Shown here piece after piece: positions 44,737 through 54,086 of a DNA stretch of 64,000 bases. The stretch comes from Ruegeria spongiae (lineage in GTDB: Bacteria; Pseudomonadota; Alphaproteobacteria; Rhodobacterales; Rhodobacteraceae), in assembly GCF_023502395.1 (NCBI RefSeq), contig NZ_JAMFMB010000005.1, positions 105,699 through 169,698 of the forward strand. Direction: 5' to 3'. The stretch's first letter is position 1. The number at the start of each line of letters is the position of its first letter. The notes beneath the pieces are model-generated. The model was given only the letters and a program-made list of their open reading frames with translations. It was not told where the DNA came from and ran no database searches. The translations under genes were made by a program, and so were the position numbers.

Positions 44737-46002
44737 TTAGCTGGCCTTTCCGAAGATCACGCTCGCATTGGTGCCGCCAAACCCAAAGGAATTCGACAGA
44801 GCCACATCAATCTTGCGTTCCCGCTTGGCATTTGGGGCCAGATCGACCTTTGTATCCACAGCCGGATTGTCCAGATTGATCGTTGGTGGGGCCACCTGAT
44901 CTCGGATCGCCAGGATCGAGAAGATCGCCTCGATCGCGCCTGCCGCGCCCAGCAGATGCCCGGTGGCGGATTTGGTCGAGGACATGGTGACCTCGCCCGC
45001 ATGATCGCCCAGCAGCCGCTCAACCGCGCCCAGCTCAATCGTATCCGCCATGGTCGAGGTGCCATGCGCGTTGATGTAATCCAGATCCGCAGCCGTCAAC
45101 CCGGCGCTGGCCAGCGCGGCATTCATCGACCGCTCGGCCCCGTCACCATCTTCGGAGGGCGCAGTGATATGATAGGCGTCGCCCGACATGCCATAGCCCA
45201 GCACCTCGGCATAGATCTTGGCACCGCGCGCCTTGGCATGCTCATAGTCTTCCAACACAACAATGCCCGCGCCCTCGCCCATGACGAACCCGTCGCGATC
45301 CACGTCATAGGGGCGGCTGGCCGATTGCGGATCGTCACCATATTTGGTCGATAGCGCCTTGCAAGCATTGAAACCGGCAATCCCGATCTCGCAGATACAG
45401 CCTTCTCCACCACCCGCGATCATGACATCCGCATCGCCCGCCCGAATGATCCGGCTGGCATCACCGATGGCATGGGCCCCGGTGGAACAGGCGGTCACGA
45501 CCGAATGGTTCGGGCCCTTGAACCCGAACCGGATCGACACCTGCCCCGAGGCCAGGTTGATCAGCGCGCCCGGAATGAAGAAGGGCGACACCCGGCGCGG
45601 GCCTCGGTCCTTGATCAGGTTGGCGGTTTCGGCAATCGAACCCAACCCGCCAATACCCGATCCGATCAGCACGCCGGTGCGCAGCCGGTCGGCCTCGTCC
45701 TCAGGGGTCCAGCCCGCATCGTGGCAGGCCATATCCGCCGCCGCGATGGAATAGAGGATGAAATCCTCGATCTTGCGCTGTTCCTTGGGCGGCATCCAGT
45801 CATCGGGATTGAAGCTGCCGTCGGTTCCGTCACCGCGCGGCACCTCGCAGGCATAGGTTGTCGCAACCCCCGAAGCCTCGGCATCAAACCGTGTGATCGG
45901 GCCCGCACCCGATTGCCCGTCCAGCAATCTCGACCAGGTTTCTTCAACGCCGCTTGCCAGCGGAGTGACCAATCCGAGACCGGTTACAACGACTCTGCGC
46001 AT
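44737..46002 (-). CDS. fabF: Beta-ketoacyl-ACP synthase II
   Basis: 421 aa from ATG 46000-46002, with GAGG six bases upstream. Catalytic Cys in VVTACSTGAHAIGDA, His in NAHGTSTMADTIE and His in TKSATGHLLGAAGA. Elongates acyl-ACP with malonyl-ACP. mltG follows with no gap. The four extra codons up to 46014 are not conserved. Confidence 0.96.
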   Translation of the reverse strand: MRRVVVTGLGLVTPLASGVEETWSRLLDGQSGAGPITRFDAEASGVATTYACEVPRGDGTDGSFNPDDWMPPKEQRKIEDFILYSIAAADMACHDAGWTPEDEADRLRTGVLIGSGIGGLGSIAETANLIKDRGPRRVSPFFIPGALINLASGQVSIRFGFKGPNHSVVTACSTGAHAIGDASRIIRAGDADVMIAGGGEGCICEIGIAGFNACKALSTKYGDDPQSASRPYDVDRDGFVMGEGAGIVVLEDYEHAKARGAKIYAEVLGYGMSGDAYHITAPSEDGDGAERSMNAALASAGLTAADLDYINAHGTSTMADTIELGAVERLLGDHAGEVTMSSTKSATGHLLGAAGAIEAIFSILAIRDQVAPPTINLDNPAVDTKVDLAPNAKRERKIDVALSNSFGFGGTNASVIFGKAS

Positions 46003-46197
46003 ATAGTGCCTCATGCCTGCTTTTGATGTTCGTCATTGCTCTTAGCCTGCGCGGGGGGCCGGGGGCAAGTGTCCGGCACGTCACGGAAGTGTCCATCCGC
46101 CACCTAAACGGGCACAGGACCACAAATCTTCCGGTCATGCAGGCAAGCCCGCGCGCGGATTTTGGCAGCGCGCGAGCGAAAGGGCATCACACTCAGA

Positions 46198-46941
46198 TCA
46201 GCGGAATTCCGCGACCGGTTCATTGGCCTGACGCGCCACGGCCAGAGCATCGCTCAGGTCCAGCGTCTTGAAGAACAGCGCCCTGCTTACCAGCGCACCC
46301 GAAATGTTGTGGATATAGGCCAGGCGCGAAATGTCATCGCTCGACCGGACCACGCCACTTGCGATCACCGGAGTCCGCGAATGGCTCGCCAGCGCGGAGA
46401 TCAGGCCAAGCTGCGCCTCCAAATCCTCCATATCGCTGTCAATATCGGTCACGATGATCGCGGCCAGCGGCACGCCGTCAAACGCTTCGATGAAACTTTC
46501 AGGCGTGAAGGCGCTGGTGCTGCGCCAGCCTTCGGTCATCACCTGGCCGCGCCAGACATCGACCGACAGCACGATCTGATCGGGATATCGCTTGGCCATT
46601 TCCTTGACCATATCCGGCTCGATCGCCGCCAGCGTGCCAACCACCACGCGGCCAGCCCCCTTGTCGATCCAGCGTTCGATGGCCTCACGGCTGCGCATGC
46701 CGCCGCCAAGCTGCACCGGGATGCCCGCCGCACGGATGATTTCCTCGATCAACTCTCCATTGTCATCCTTGCCATCGATGGCATCGAAATCGGTGATCTG
46801 CATGTATTCGGCCCCGGCCGCCGCCCATCCGCGGGCAGTTTCGACAGGGTCGACATGCCACAGCATCGGGTCCTCAAGGCGTCCCTTTGTCAGGGTCACG
46901 CAATGCCCGTTCTGAAGTTCCATTGTCGGATAAATTATCAT
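46198..46941 (-). CDS. HisA paralogue (TIM-barrel isomerase-like)
   Basis: 247 aa from ATG 46939-46941 preceded by GGAAGGGACCGG. HisA/HisF-type half barrels: IIYPTMELQNGHCVTLTKG, GGGMRSREAIERWIDKGAGRVVVGTLA, IIVTDIDSDMEDLE. In true HisA the first strand ends in an Asp (AxDLxxG); here it is Glu (MELQNG), so the catalytic base is changed. It stands alone, away from his genes. It is probably a paralogue with another substrate or role. Confidence 0.8.
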   Translation of the reverse strand: MIIYPTMELQNGHCVTLTKGRLEDPMLWHVDPVETARGWAAAGAEYMQITDFDAIDGKDDNGELIEEIIRAAGIPVQLGGGMRSREAIERWIDKGAGRVVVGTLAAIEPDMVKEMAKRYPDQIVLSVDVWRGQVMTEGWRSTSAFTPESFIEAFDGVPLAAIIVTDIDSDMEDLEAQLGLISALASHSRTPVIASGVVRSSDDISRLAYIHNISGALVSRALFFKTLDLSDALAVARQANEPVAEFR

Positions 46942-47050
46942 GGCCGGTCCCTTCCACTGAGCCAACGCAATCTTCACCATACCATAACGCGAAGCGCGGC
47001 GGGGAAATCACCCAGTTTCGGCATTGAATGTGCCATTTGCGGCCTATGCC

Positions 47051-47590
47051 TCAAATGCGGGCGGGCGGTCCTTTGCGGCAGAGCAGACTGAAGCTCTTTT
47101 CATGGATCACCGCATCCCTGAGCGGCGCGTACCCCAAGCGCCCGGCAAGATGATGCGACACCGGGTTGTCGGCATCGATCATCGCCACCAGCGGCCCCGG
47201 AATGACCCGGTCGAACCAGTCATGCGCAGCTTGTGCCGCCTCATAGCCATAGCCCTTGCCGCGCGCCTCGGGCGCCAGCAGCCAACCGACCTCGGGGAAT
47301 ACGTCAAAATCTTCGCCCAAGGCGCGGTCTGTAAAGAAAAAACCCGCCTGCCCGATCATCCTGCGGGTCTTCTGCTCGATCACCGCCCATTGTCCGAACC
47401 CGGTCATCTGCCAGTGTCCGGCATTGCGCAGGAACGCGGTCCAGGCCTCACCGCGTGACCGCGGCTGCCCGCCGGTATAGCGAATCACATCCGGATCCGC
47501 CCAGATCTCGGCATAGCGGTCGAAGTCTTCGGGCCGCATTCCGCTCAGCGTCAGCCGGGCTGTATTTATCATCGGGACCGATCGGATCAT
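47051..47590 (-). CDS. GNAT N-acetyltransferase, RimJ/RimL type
   Basis: 179 aa. TARLTLSGMRPEDFDRYAEIW at the N-terminus, EVGWLLAPEARGKGYGYEAAQAA with the acetyl-CoA-binding R-x-x-G-x-G/A motif, and HLAGRLGYAPL. Target unknown. The start at 47590 follows GCAGGAA closely; M at 47572 is an alternative. Confidence 0.87.
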   Translation of the reverse strand: MIRSVPMINTARLTLSGMRPEDFDRYAEIWADPDVIRYTGGQPRSRGEAWTAFLRNAGHWQMTGFGQWAVIEQKTRRMIGQAGFFFTDRALGEDFDVFPEVGWLLAPEARGKGYGYEAAQAAHDWFDRVIPGPLVAMIDADNPVSHHLAGRLGYAPLRDAVIHEKSFSLLCRKGPPARI

Positions 47591-47696
47591 TTCCTGCTCG
47601 TCTGATCTTGTGCCTCAGGCAGACCGTGCGATCTGCCGGAGATTCGGACAAGAGGCCGAGCGTCGAATTACCGGCAAAGCGCGGCAAACAAACAAC

Positions 47697-47728
47697 AAAA
47701 AACGGCGCCTCCCGAAGGAGACGCCGTT
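47697..47728 (-). terminator. Terminator of acpP
   Basis: On the minus strand AACGGCG-T-CTCC-TTCG-GGAG-G-CGCCGTT then TTTTT; the loop is a stable UUCG tetraloop. Confidence 0.92.
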
Positions 47729-47750
47729 CCAATCAGTCTTCAGCGCTGGC

Positions 47751-47984
47751 TCAGGAGGCTTCGCTGATGAATTTGACCGCATCGCCAAATGTCTGGATGG
47801 TCTCGGCCGCATCGTCCGGGATCTCGATGCCGAACTCTTCTTCGAACGCCATGACCAGTTCAACGGTGTCGAGGCTGTCTGCGCCCAGGTCGTCGATGAA
47901 CGACGCATTCTCGGTCACTTTGTCCTCTTCCACACCCAGGTGCTCTACAACGATCTTCTTAACGCGATCTGCGACGTCGCTCAT
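47751..47984 (-). CDS. acpP: Acyl carrier protein
   Basis: 77 aa, acidic. The phosphopantetheine-bearing Ser is in [15 protein letters not shown]; the rest ([30 protein letters not shown]) is standard. It carries acyl chains for fatty-acid and lipid synthesis and follows fabG in the same direction. Confidence 0.98.
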   Translation of the reverse strand: MSDVADRVKKIVVEHLGVEEDKVTENASFIDDLGADSLDTVELVMAFEEEFGIEIPDDAAETIQTFGDAVKFISEAS

Positions 47985-48096
47985 GTCAATTCCTCATTCA
48001 CATTGGGCCTGCGGCCCGATTGTCTGCCCTTGCCCGCTCGGGTTGGCTTGGTTTTGCCCGGTCCGGGCGGTTTAAGTCCCGGCTAGCCGGGCAAAA

Positions 48097-48122
48097 GGAC
48101 GGGGCGCATGATCTCCGCCCCG
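48097..48122 (-). terminator. Terminator after fabG
   Basis: On the minus strand GGGGCG-N9-CGCCCC, then GTCCTTTT. Another GC-rich stem (GCCCGGCTAGCCGGGC) follows at about 48078-48093. It may only weaken read-through toward acpP. Confidence 0.5.
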
Positions 48123-48191
48123 GGATGTGCGCCGCCTATAACATAGTCGGCACACAAGGCAAACGGTTTCGCCGCCCGCCCCATTTCAGGC

Positions 48192-48929
48192 CTACAACAT
48201 GGCCATACCACCATTCACATGCAAGGTGCTTCCGGTAACATAGGCCGCTTCGGGGCTGGCAAGATACAGAACCGCCGCCGCGATCTCTGTCGGTTCGCCC
48301 ATGCGACCGGCGGGAACCTGCTGCAGCAGCCCGGCCTTCTGTTCATCGGTCAGCTTCTCGGTCATCGCGGTGGTGATAAAGCCCGGGGCCACCGCGTTCA
48401 CTGTGATGCCACGGGTTGCTACTTCATGCGCCAACGCCTTGGAAAAGCCCACCATTCCGGCCTTCGAGGCGGCGTAATTGGCCTGCCCTGGATTGCCGAT
48501 CGCCCCCACCACCGACGAGATATTCACGATCCGGCCCCAGCGCGCCTTCATCATGCCGCGGATCACGCCTCGGCACAGTTTCATGGTGGCGGTCATGTTG
48601 ACGTCAATCACGCTCTGCCAGTCTTCGTCGGACATGCGCATGAACAGGTTGTCCCGGGTGATGCCCGCGTTGTTGACCAGAATGTCGACCGAGCCCATCG
48701 CCTCGATCGCCTGCTTTGGCAGTGCGGCAACCGCCTCGCCGTCGCCCAGGTTGCAGGGCAGCACATGCGCGTGCACGCCCAGATCGTCGGCCAGCGCCTG
48801 CAGCGGTTCAACCCGGGTGCCAGAAAGGCCCACCGTGGCCCCGGCCCCATGCAGCGCGCGCGCAATGTCGCCGCCAATGCCGCCCGACGCTCCGGTAACA
48901 AGCGCGTTTTTTCCCGTCAAATCAAACAT
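48192..48929 (-). CDS. fabG: 3-oxoacyl-ACP reductase
   Basis: 245 aa SDR. TGASGGIGGDIARALH binds NADP(H); catalytic Ser, Tyr and Lys in NISSVVGAIGNPGQANYAASKAG. VLVNNAGITRDN and the C-terminal GSTLHVNGGMAML are typical. Reduces 3-oxoacyl-ACP in fatty-acid elongation. Confidence 0.97.
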   Translation of the reverse strand: MFDLTGKNALVTGASGGIGGDIARALHGAGATVGLSGTRVEPLQALADDLGVHAHVLPCNLGDGEAVAALPKQAIEAMGSVDILVNNAGITRDNLFMRMSDEDWQSVIDVNMTATMKLCRGVIRGMMKARWGRIVNISSVVGAIGNPGQANYAASKAGMVGFSKALAHEVATRGITVNAVAPGFITTAMTEKLTDEQKAGLLQQVPAGRMGEPTEIAAAVLYLASPEAAYVTGSTLHVNGGMAML

Positions 48930-49013
48930 GTCTCACGTCTCCCGCTGCATCCCTCAGCACAAGGATTTCATTTTTTGTCATAGTCTTCTGCGACCCGCTT
49001 CACATTTCGCTGT

Positions 49014-49946
49014 CTATTGCGCCAGCACAGCGGCCACATCATCGGGCGCGCCAACCGCGCTTGAGGTGATCTCACGGTCGATCTTGCGGATCATGCCCGA
49101 CAGCGCCTTGCCCGCGCCGATCTCCCACACGCCGGTCACGCCCTGCGCCGCCATGTATTGCACGCTCTCGCGCCAACGCACCGAGCCGGTGACCTGCTCG
49201 ACCAGCAATTGCCGGATCATATCCGGGTCCGACACCGCCTCGGCCCGCACATTGGCAACCAGCGGCACGGCGGGGGCCTTGATCTCGACTGCCGCCAGCG
49301 CCTCGGCCATCACATCGGCGGCGGGCTGCATCAGCGCGCAATGGAACGGGGCGCTGACCGGCAGCATCACCGCCCGCTTGGCGCCCTTTTCCTTGGCGAT
49401 CACCGCGGCGCGTTCCACCGCCGCCTTCGCGCCCGACACCACAACCTGGGTCGGGTCATTGTCATTGGCTGCCTGGCACACATCGCCCTGCGCCGCCTCA
49501 TCGGCCACCGCGCGCACAGCCTCCAGATCGAGACCCAGAATAGCCGCCATCGCGCCCTCGCCCACCGGCACCGCGCTTTGCATGGCTTGCCCGCGGGTCC
49601 GCAGCAGCCGCGCCGTGTCCGCCACGCTCAACGCCCCGGCAGCTGCCAGCGCGGAATATTCGCCCAGCGAATGTCCGGCGACAAACGACGCCCGGTCAAT
49701 CGACACGCCCTCGGCCTCCAAAGCGCGCATCGCCGCCAGCGAGGTTGCCATAAGCGCCGGCTGCGCGTTCTGCGTCAGCGTCAGCTCGGCAATGTCGCCT
49801 TCCCAGATCAGATCACTCAGCTTTTCCCCCAGCGCCGCGTCCACCTCGTCGAAAACCGCTTTCGCCGCTGGATAGGTCTCGGCCAGCGCCTTGCCCATTC
49901 CGATGGTCTGCGCGCCCTGCCCGGGAAAAACGAATGCTAATGTCAT
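49014..49946 (-). CDS. fabD: Malonyl-CoA:ACP transacylase
   Basis: 310 aa from ATG 49944-49946 (MTLAFVFPGQGAQTIGMG). Catalytic Ser in VAGHSLGEYSALAA and His in VSAPFHCALM. Charges ACP with malonyl. A longer frame to 50423 overlaps the divergent cytochrome gene and is not used. fabG follows after 84 bases. Confidence 0.97.
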   Translation of the reverse strand: MTLAFVFPGQGAQTIGMGKALAETYPAAKAVFDEVDAALGEKLSDLIWEGDIAELTLTQNAQPALMATSLAAMRALEAEGVSIDRASFVAGHSLGEYSALAAAGALSVADTARLLRTRGQAMQSAVPVGEGAMAAILGLDLEAVRAVADEAAQGDVCQAANDNDPTQVVVSGAKAAVERAAVIAKEKGAKRAVMLPVSAPFHCALMQPAADVMAEALAAVEIKAPAVPLVANVRAEAVSDPDMIRQLLVEQVTGSVRWRESVQYMAAQGVTGVWEIGAGKALSGMIRKIDREITSSAVGAPDDVAAVLAQ

Positions 49947-50105
49947 GGCTGTCTTTTCCTGCGTTCTGTCCTGTCGGACCCGTTTAGACAACCAGCCCGC
50001 GCCGCACAAGCTCTGCATCCAGACACGCTGCGTGTGCGCAGACATGACTTGTCCCGCCCCCCGGGCACGATAATGTTGCCGCAAGCACGCAGTCAGGAGC
50101 AGCCC

Positions 50106-51335
50106 ATGACCCTCGCCAATACCAGCCGCAGCTACGGCAGTGTCACCAAGTCGTTTCACTGGCTGACCGCCCTGCTGATCTTTACGGTGATCCCGCTGGG
50201 CCTGGTCGCCAATTCCCTTGCCGAGGCCATCGTCAACCCCGACATTCCCACCACGGACGCGCAGGTCGCGCGGGCGGCGCTGCTGTTCTCGATGCACAAG
50301 ACCATCGGTGTCACCATCTTCTTCGTGGCGCTGGCGCGGATCATCTGGACGCTGACGCAACCCCATCCGGGGTTGCTGAATGCCGACAACAAGCCCGAGG
50401 CCTTCGCCGCAGAGACGGTGCACTGGCTGCTCTATGGCTCACTGGTGCTGGTGCCGCTCAGCGGCTGGATTCACCATGCCGCAACCACCGGCTTTGCACC
50501 GATCTGGTGGCCCTTTGGCCAGACCCTGCCCTTCGTGCCCAAAAGCGAGGGCGTGGCCGCGCTGTTCGGTGGGCTGCACTGGATTCTGCAATGGGTGCTG
50601 ATCGGCGCGCTGGTGCTGCATATCGCGGGCGCGGTGAAGCATCACATCATCGACCATGACCAGACCCTGCGCCGGATGCTGCCCGGCGCAAACACCGCCC
50701 CGGAACCGCCCGAACAGCACCGCTCGGCCCTGCCGCCCCTTGCCGCCCTCGTCGCGTGGGGTGCAGCAATTGCCGGTGGCGCGATGATCGGTGCCTTCGG
50801 CCATGGCGAGGATCATAACGCGGACCGCGCGGCGCTGGCCGAGGTGCAATCGGACTGGCAGGTCGAAAACGGCACGCTGGGTATTTCGGTGACCCAATTG
50901 GGCAGCATGGTCGATGGCAGTTTCGCCGACTGGACCGCCGCCATCACATTCGACGCGCCGGACGCCCCCGGTAAGGCAGGCGATGTCGAGGTTGTGGTCT
51001 CGATCCCGTCGCTGACGCTCGGGTCGGTCACCAGTCAGGCGCTGGGGCCCGATTTCTTTGACGCCGCGCAGTTTCCGACCGCCAGTTTCACGGCCGAGAT
51101 CCACAAAACCGAAACCGGCTACGAGGCGCGCGGACCCCTCACCATCCGCGACCAATCGGTGGATGTGGTCTTGCCCTTCGACCTGAAACTTGACGGAGAC
51201 ACGGCTGAAATGTCGGGCTCTCTTCTGCTCGACCGTCTGGATTTCGGTGTCGGTCAGAGCCTGCCCGACGAAAGTTCAGTGGCCTTTGGCGTAGCGGTCG
51301 ACGTGTCCCTGACCGCAAAGCGCGGCGACGACTGA
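50106..51335 (+). CDS. Cytochrome b561 fused to YceI domain
   Basis: 409 aa from ATG 50106, AGGAG upstream. About 1-190: b561-type four-helix membrane domain with haem-ligand His in KSFHWLTALL, SMHKTIGVTIF, GSLVLVPLSGWIHHAA and LHIAGAVKHHIIDHD. About 190-409: linker helix and a periplasmic YceI lipocalin-like domain (LTLGSVTSQALGPDFFDAAQF, YEARGPLTIRDQSVDV). It may bind an isoprenoid quinone and shuttle electrons. A second, separate YceI lies 0.6 kb downstream. Confidence 0.9.
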   Translation: MTLANTSRSYGSVTKSFHWLTALLIFTVIPLGLVANSLAEAIVNPDIPTTDAQVARAALLFSMHKTIGVTIFFVALARIIWTLTQPHPGLLNADNKPEAFAAETVHWLLYGSLVLVPLSGWIHHAATTGFAPIWWPFGQTLPFVPKSEGVAALFGGLHWILQWVLIGALVLHIAGAVKHHIIDHDQTLRRMLPGANTAPEPPEQHRSALPPLAALVAWGAAIAGGAMIGAFGHGEDHNADRAALAEVQSDWQVENGTLGISVTQLGSMVDGSFADWTAAITFDAPDAPGKAGDVEVVVSIPSLTLGSVTSQALGPDFFDAAQFPTASFTAEIHKTETGYEARGPLTIRDQSVDVVLPFDLKLDGDTAEMSGSLLLDRLDFGVGQSLPDESSVAFGVAVDVSLTAKRGDD

Positions 51336-51353
51336 GGTCGCAGATGCTTTCAA

Positions 51354-51815
51354 TCACCTGACCTCATGCGCCCGCCGCTTCTGAAATCCGGTCTTTGTTT
51401 GTTTGAACCCGGCTCTTTCGTAAAAATCCAAGGTTGCGCGCGCTGACGAGCCTGTCATCAGCATCACCTTGTAGCAGCCCTGATCCCAGGCGCGCTCTGA
51501 CGCCGCATCCAGAATGCGTTTGCCATATCCTCGGCTGCGGCTGTCCGCATGTGTCACGACATTTTCGACCAAAGCGTAGGGGGTTCCGCCCCTGGTCAGA
51601 TTGGGAATAATCACCAAGGTACAAGACGACACCGGTTTTCCATCAACCTCGCCCAGCAGGATTGCACTTCCTTCATACACCAAGAACTTACGGAAAATCT
51701 CCTCGGCGGTTTTCAGTGAAAACGGCACGTTGTTCGGCGTCAGATGCGTATACAGTTCCAGCACGCTGGCAAGGTCGGCTGGCTCCGCGTCCCGGATTGT
51801 GAGTGTATCGCGCAT
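51354..51815 (-). CDS. GNAT N-acetyltransferase
   Basis: 153 aa. VLELYTHLTPNNVPFS, VENVVTHADSRSRGYGKRILDAA with the acetyl-CoA motif, and CYKVMLMTGSSARATLDFYERAGF are typical. Substrate unknown. It is convergent with the b561-YceI gene. Confidence 0.87.
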   Translation of the reverse strand: MRDTLTIRDAEPADLASVLELYTHLTPNNVPFSLKTAEEIFRKFLVYEGSAILLGEVDGKPVSSCTLVIIPNLTRGGTPYALVENVVTHADSRSRGYGKRILDAASERAWDQGCYKVMLMTGSSARATLDFYERAGFKQTKTGFQKRRAHEVR

Positions 51816-51890
51816 ACCCGCTCAGATAGGCCATGCGGGATTGCTCAGCAACTCCGCAGGTCGCACGCAGAGCCAGACCCATAACGCACA

Positions 51891-51919
51891 AAAAAAACGC
51901 CGGGGCGGCCCCCGGCGTT
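51891..51919 (-). terminator. Terminator of yceI
   Basis: AACGCCGGGG-CGGC-CCCCGGCGTT with a T tract (minus strand), 25 bases after the stop. Confidence 0.9.
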
Positions 51920-51943
51920 CATCGTGGACGGTTTCCGGTCGGG

Positions 51944-52516
51944 TTATTCCGCCTTCATCGCCTCGATCGAGATGAAGACGTTCACCTCGTCACTGACAAA
52001 TGGCGCGATTTTCCCAACCTCGAATTCCGACCGAACCAGCGTGGTGGTCGCGTCAAAGCCCAGCCAGGGTTTTGATGCCATCGGATGTTCGGCAGCCTGG
52101 TTCAGCTTGGCATCCAGAACCAGGGATTTGGTGATGCCGTTCATGGTCAGGTCGCCGGTGATCTTGGCAGTGTCCTCGCCGGTCACTTCGATCCCGGTCG
52201 AGGTGAATGTCACCAGATCCCCTTCGCTAGCGCCAAAGAAATCGTCGGACATAATATGTTCCTCGCGCTTTTCCCAGCCGGTGAACATGGACATCACCGG
52301 TATTGCAACCGAGATGCTGGAATCGGCCGGGTTTTCGGCGTCGAACATGATCTCGCCTTCAAATCCCGAGAACATGCCATAGGTGGTCGAAAATCCGAGG
52401 TGGTTGTAGTCGAACACCACCTGGCTGTGGCTCGAATCCAAAATGTATTTCTCCGGCGCGGCATAGCCGGCGGTCGCGGCGGTTGCCAGGGCGGCGGCAA
52501 AAAGAGTGGTTTTCAT
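51944..52516 (-). CDS. YceI-family periplasmic protein
   Basis: 190 aa. Signal peptide of about 20 residues (MKTTLFAAALATAATAGYAAP), then the YceI fold: EKYILDSSHSQVVFDYNHLG, SDDFFGASEGDLVTFTSTGIEV, GDLTMNGITKSLVLDAKLN. Binds polyisoprenoid lipid in other bacteria. Neighbouring b561-YceI fusion suggests related function. Confidence 0.95.
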   Translation of the reverse strand: MKTTLFAAALATAATAGYAAPEKYILDSSHSQVVFDYNHLGFSTTYGMFSGFEGEIMFDAENPADSSISVAIPVMSMFTGWEKREEHIMSDDFFGASEGDLVTFTSTGIEVTGEDTAKITGDLTMNGITKSLVLDAKLNQAAEHPMASKPWLGFDATTTLVRSEFEVGKIAPFVSDEVNVFISIEAMKAE

Positions 52517-52657
52517 TGGAGTCTTCTCCGGTCAATTGTTTGCGCATCAGTACAGGGCCGTTGAACCCGGCGCCATGACAACAGAATTGCGCCGCCCAGG
52601 GGCGACGGCAAGTCTCTATCCGCTCACAATGAATGTGATCAGGTGAACATCCGCCGA

Positions 52658-53176
52658 TCAGGCGGTGATGTTGACCATCCCGGCAAGCTGTGCGCGCAGC
52701 GCATCGCGCACCTCGGGCGACTCGATCGGCAGGCGCATCAGCATGGTGCCATCCACATCGAACACCTCCATCAGGTTTTCGGTAAAGCGGGCGGCGCCGA
52801 GGCTTTCGTAGCTGCGACGCAGGACCGTCTGCGGGCGGCCCCGATTGTTCTTCTGCAGCACCCGTACTTCGCGGCGGATCGGGTCGAAATAGGCGTCGGG
52901 CTGATTGTCCACATGGTGCATCATCAGCAACGCCAGCCCGCAGAGCAGGAAAAACACCGACGCGCCCAGTTTGAAAGTCGCCGCCTCGGCGGTCATGTCC
53001 GCCCCCGGCAACAGCCACATCAGCGCCGATCCCAGGATCAGTGCGGTGCCGAAGATCCGGAACAGCACCTTTCTTGCAGGCCAATTTGGCGCGAAGGCAA
53101 TCATCAAAGGCATCGCCTCCTCAAAGCTGGGAAGGGCAACCGCCTGCTCCATCATATCCTTGCGCACTGCTTTCAT
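52658..53176 (-). CDS. Small inner-membrane protein
   Basis: 172 aa. Two hydrophobic segments (VLFRIFGTALILGSALMWLL and FKLGASVFFLLCGLALLMM) and a C-terminal soluble domain (FDPIRREVRVLQKNNRGRPQT). No family recognised. The gene starts with ATG 53176. Confidence 0.75.
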   Translation of the reverse strand: MKAVRKDMMEQAVALPSFEEAMPLMIAFAPNWPARKVLFRIFGTALILGSALMWLLPGADMTAEAATFKLGASVFFLLCGLALLMMHHVDNQPDAYFDPIRREVRVLQKNNRGRPQTVLRRSYESLGAARFTENLMEVFDVDGTMLMRLPIESPEVRDALRAQLAGMVNITA

Positions 53177-53330
53177 CCTTCTGGCATCCTTGTCGCGTAT
53201 GAACCATTTGCGGGAAATTCTCCCCTTGGTTGCAAGCTTGTGAATAGAAAGCGTCAGGATTGCGGCGCGCGCGGGAAAGATTGGGGCGCATGCAGGGAAT
53301 TTGAGCGGCAGTCACTGCCGGTTTCTGCCC

Positions 53331-53358
53331 TTGCATGGCCCGCCAGAGGGTGTATATA
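53331..53358 (+). promoter_or_regulatory. Promoter of the rpsF operon
   Basis: TTGCAT (53331-53336), 16-base spacer, TATATA (53353-53358). It leaves a 5' leader of about 100 bases before rpsF, with a GGGGC...GCCCC stem and an AAAGG...CCTTT stem that could be a binding site for S6/S18. Confidence 0.55.
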
Positions 53359-53466
53359 GCGCCATCCTTTCGCAGGATTTATGAACCGCGCATCCTCTCG
53401 TGGTGGGGCAGCGAAAGGTCAAACGCCCCGCCTTTGAAGTGCGCCTTGACACAAACAGGAGTTCAC

Positions 53467-53820
53467 ATGCCGCTGTATGAGCATGTTATGATTGCGCGTC
53501 AGGACCTGTCCAACACGCAAGCCGAAGGCCTCATCGAACATTTCGGTGCCGTGCTGTCCGACAATGGTGGCAACCTTGTCGACCACGAGTACTGGGGCGT
53601 CAAAACGATGGCCTACAAGATCAACAAGAACCGCAAGGGCCACTACGCCTACCTGCGCACCGATGCCTCCGCACCGGCCGTGCAGGAGATGGAACGTCTG
53701 ATGCGCCTGCATGATGACGTGATGCGCGTTCTGACCATCAAGGTCGACGAGCATGCCGAGCTTCCCTCGGTCCAGATGCAGAAGCGCGACGAGCGCGAAG
53801 GCCGCCGCGAGCGCCGCTGA
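53467..53820 (+). CDS. rpsF: 30S ribosomal protein S6
   Basis: 117 aa from ATG 53467 (MPLYEHVMIARQDLSN), AGGAG upstream. YWGVKTMAYKINKNRKGHY and the basic tail EREGRRERR are typical. First gene of rpsF-rpsR-rplI. Confidence 0.98.
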   Translation: MPLYEHVMIARQDLSNTQAEGLIEHFGAVLSDNGGNLVDHEYWGVKTMAYKINKNRKGHYAYLRTDASAPAVQEMERLMRLHDDVMRVLTIKVDEHAELPSVQMQKRDEREGRRERR

Positions 53821-53846
53821 TCTTAGCTTGAGAAAGGACTTCTAAA

Positions 53847-54074
53847 ATGGCTGCAAAACCGTTTTTCCGCCGCCGCAAGGTCTGCCCGTTCTCGGGTGAT
53901 AATGCGCCGAAGATCGACTATAAGGACACCCGTCTGCTGCAACGCTACATCTCTGAGCGTGGCAAGATCGTGCCGTCCCGTATCACCGCCGTTTCGGCCA
54001 AGAAGCAGCGCGAGCTGGCCCGTGCCATCAAACGCGCCCGTTTCCTGGCCCTGCTGCCCTACGCCGTGAAGTAA
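53847..54074 (+). CDS. rpsR: 30S ribosomal protein S18
   Basis: 75 aa; [20 protein letters not shown] and [11 protein letters not shown] are family marks. 26 bases after rpsF. Confidence 0.98.
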   Translation: MAAKPFFRRRKVCPFSGDNAPKIDYKDTRLLQRYISERGKIVPSRITAVSAKKQRELARAIKRARFLALLPYAVK

Positions 54075-54086
54075 GGAGAACCTGAT

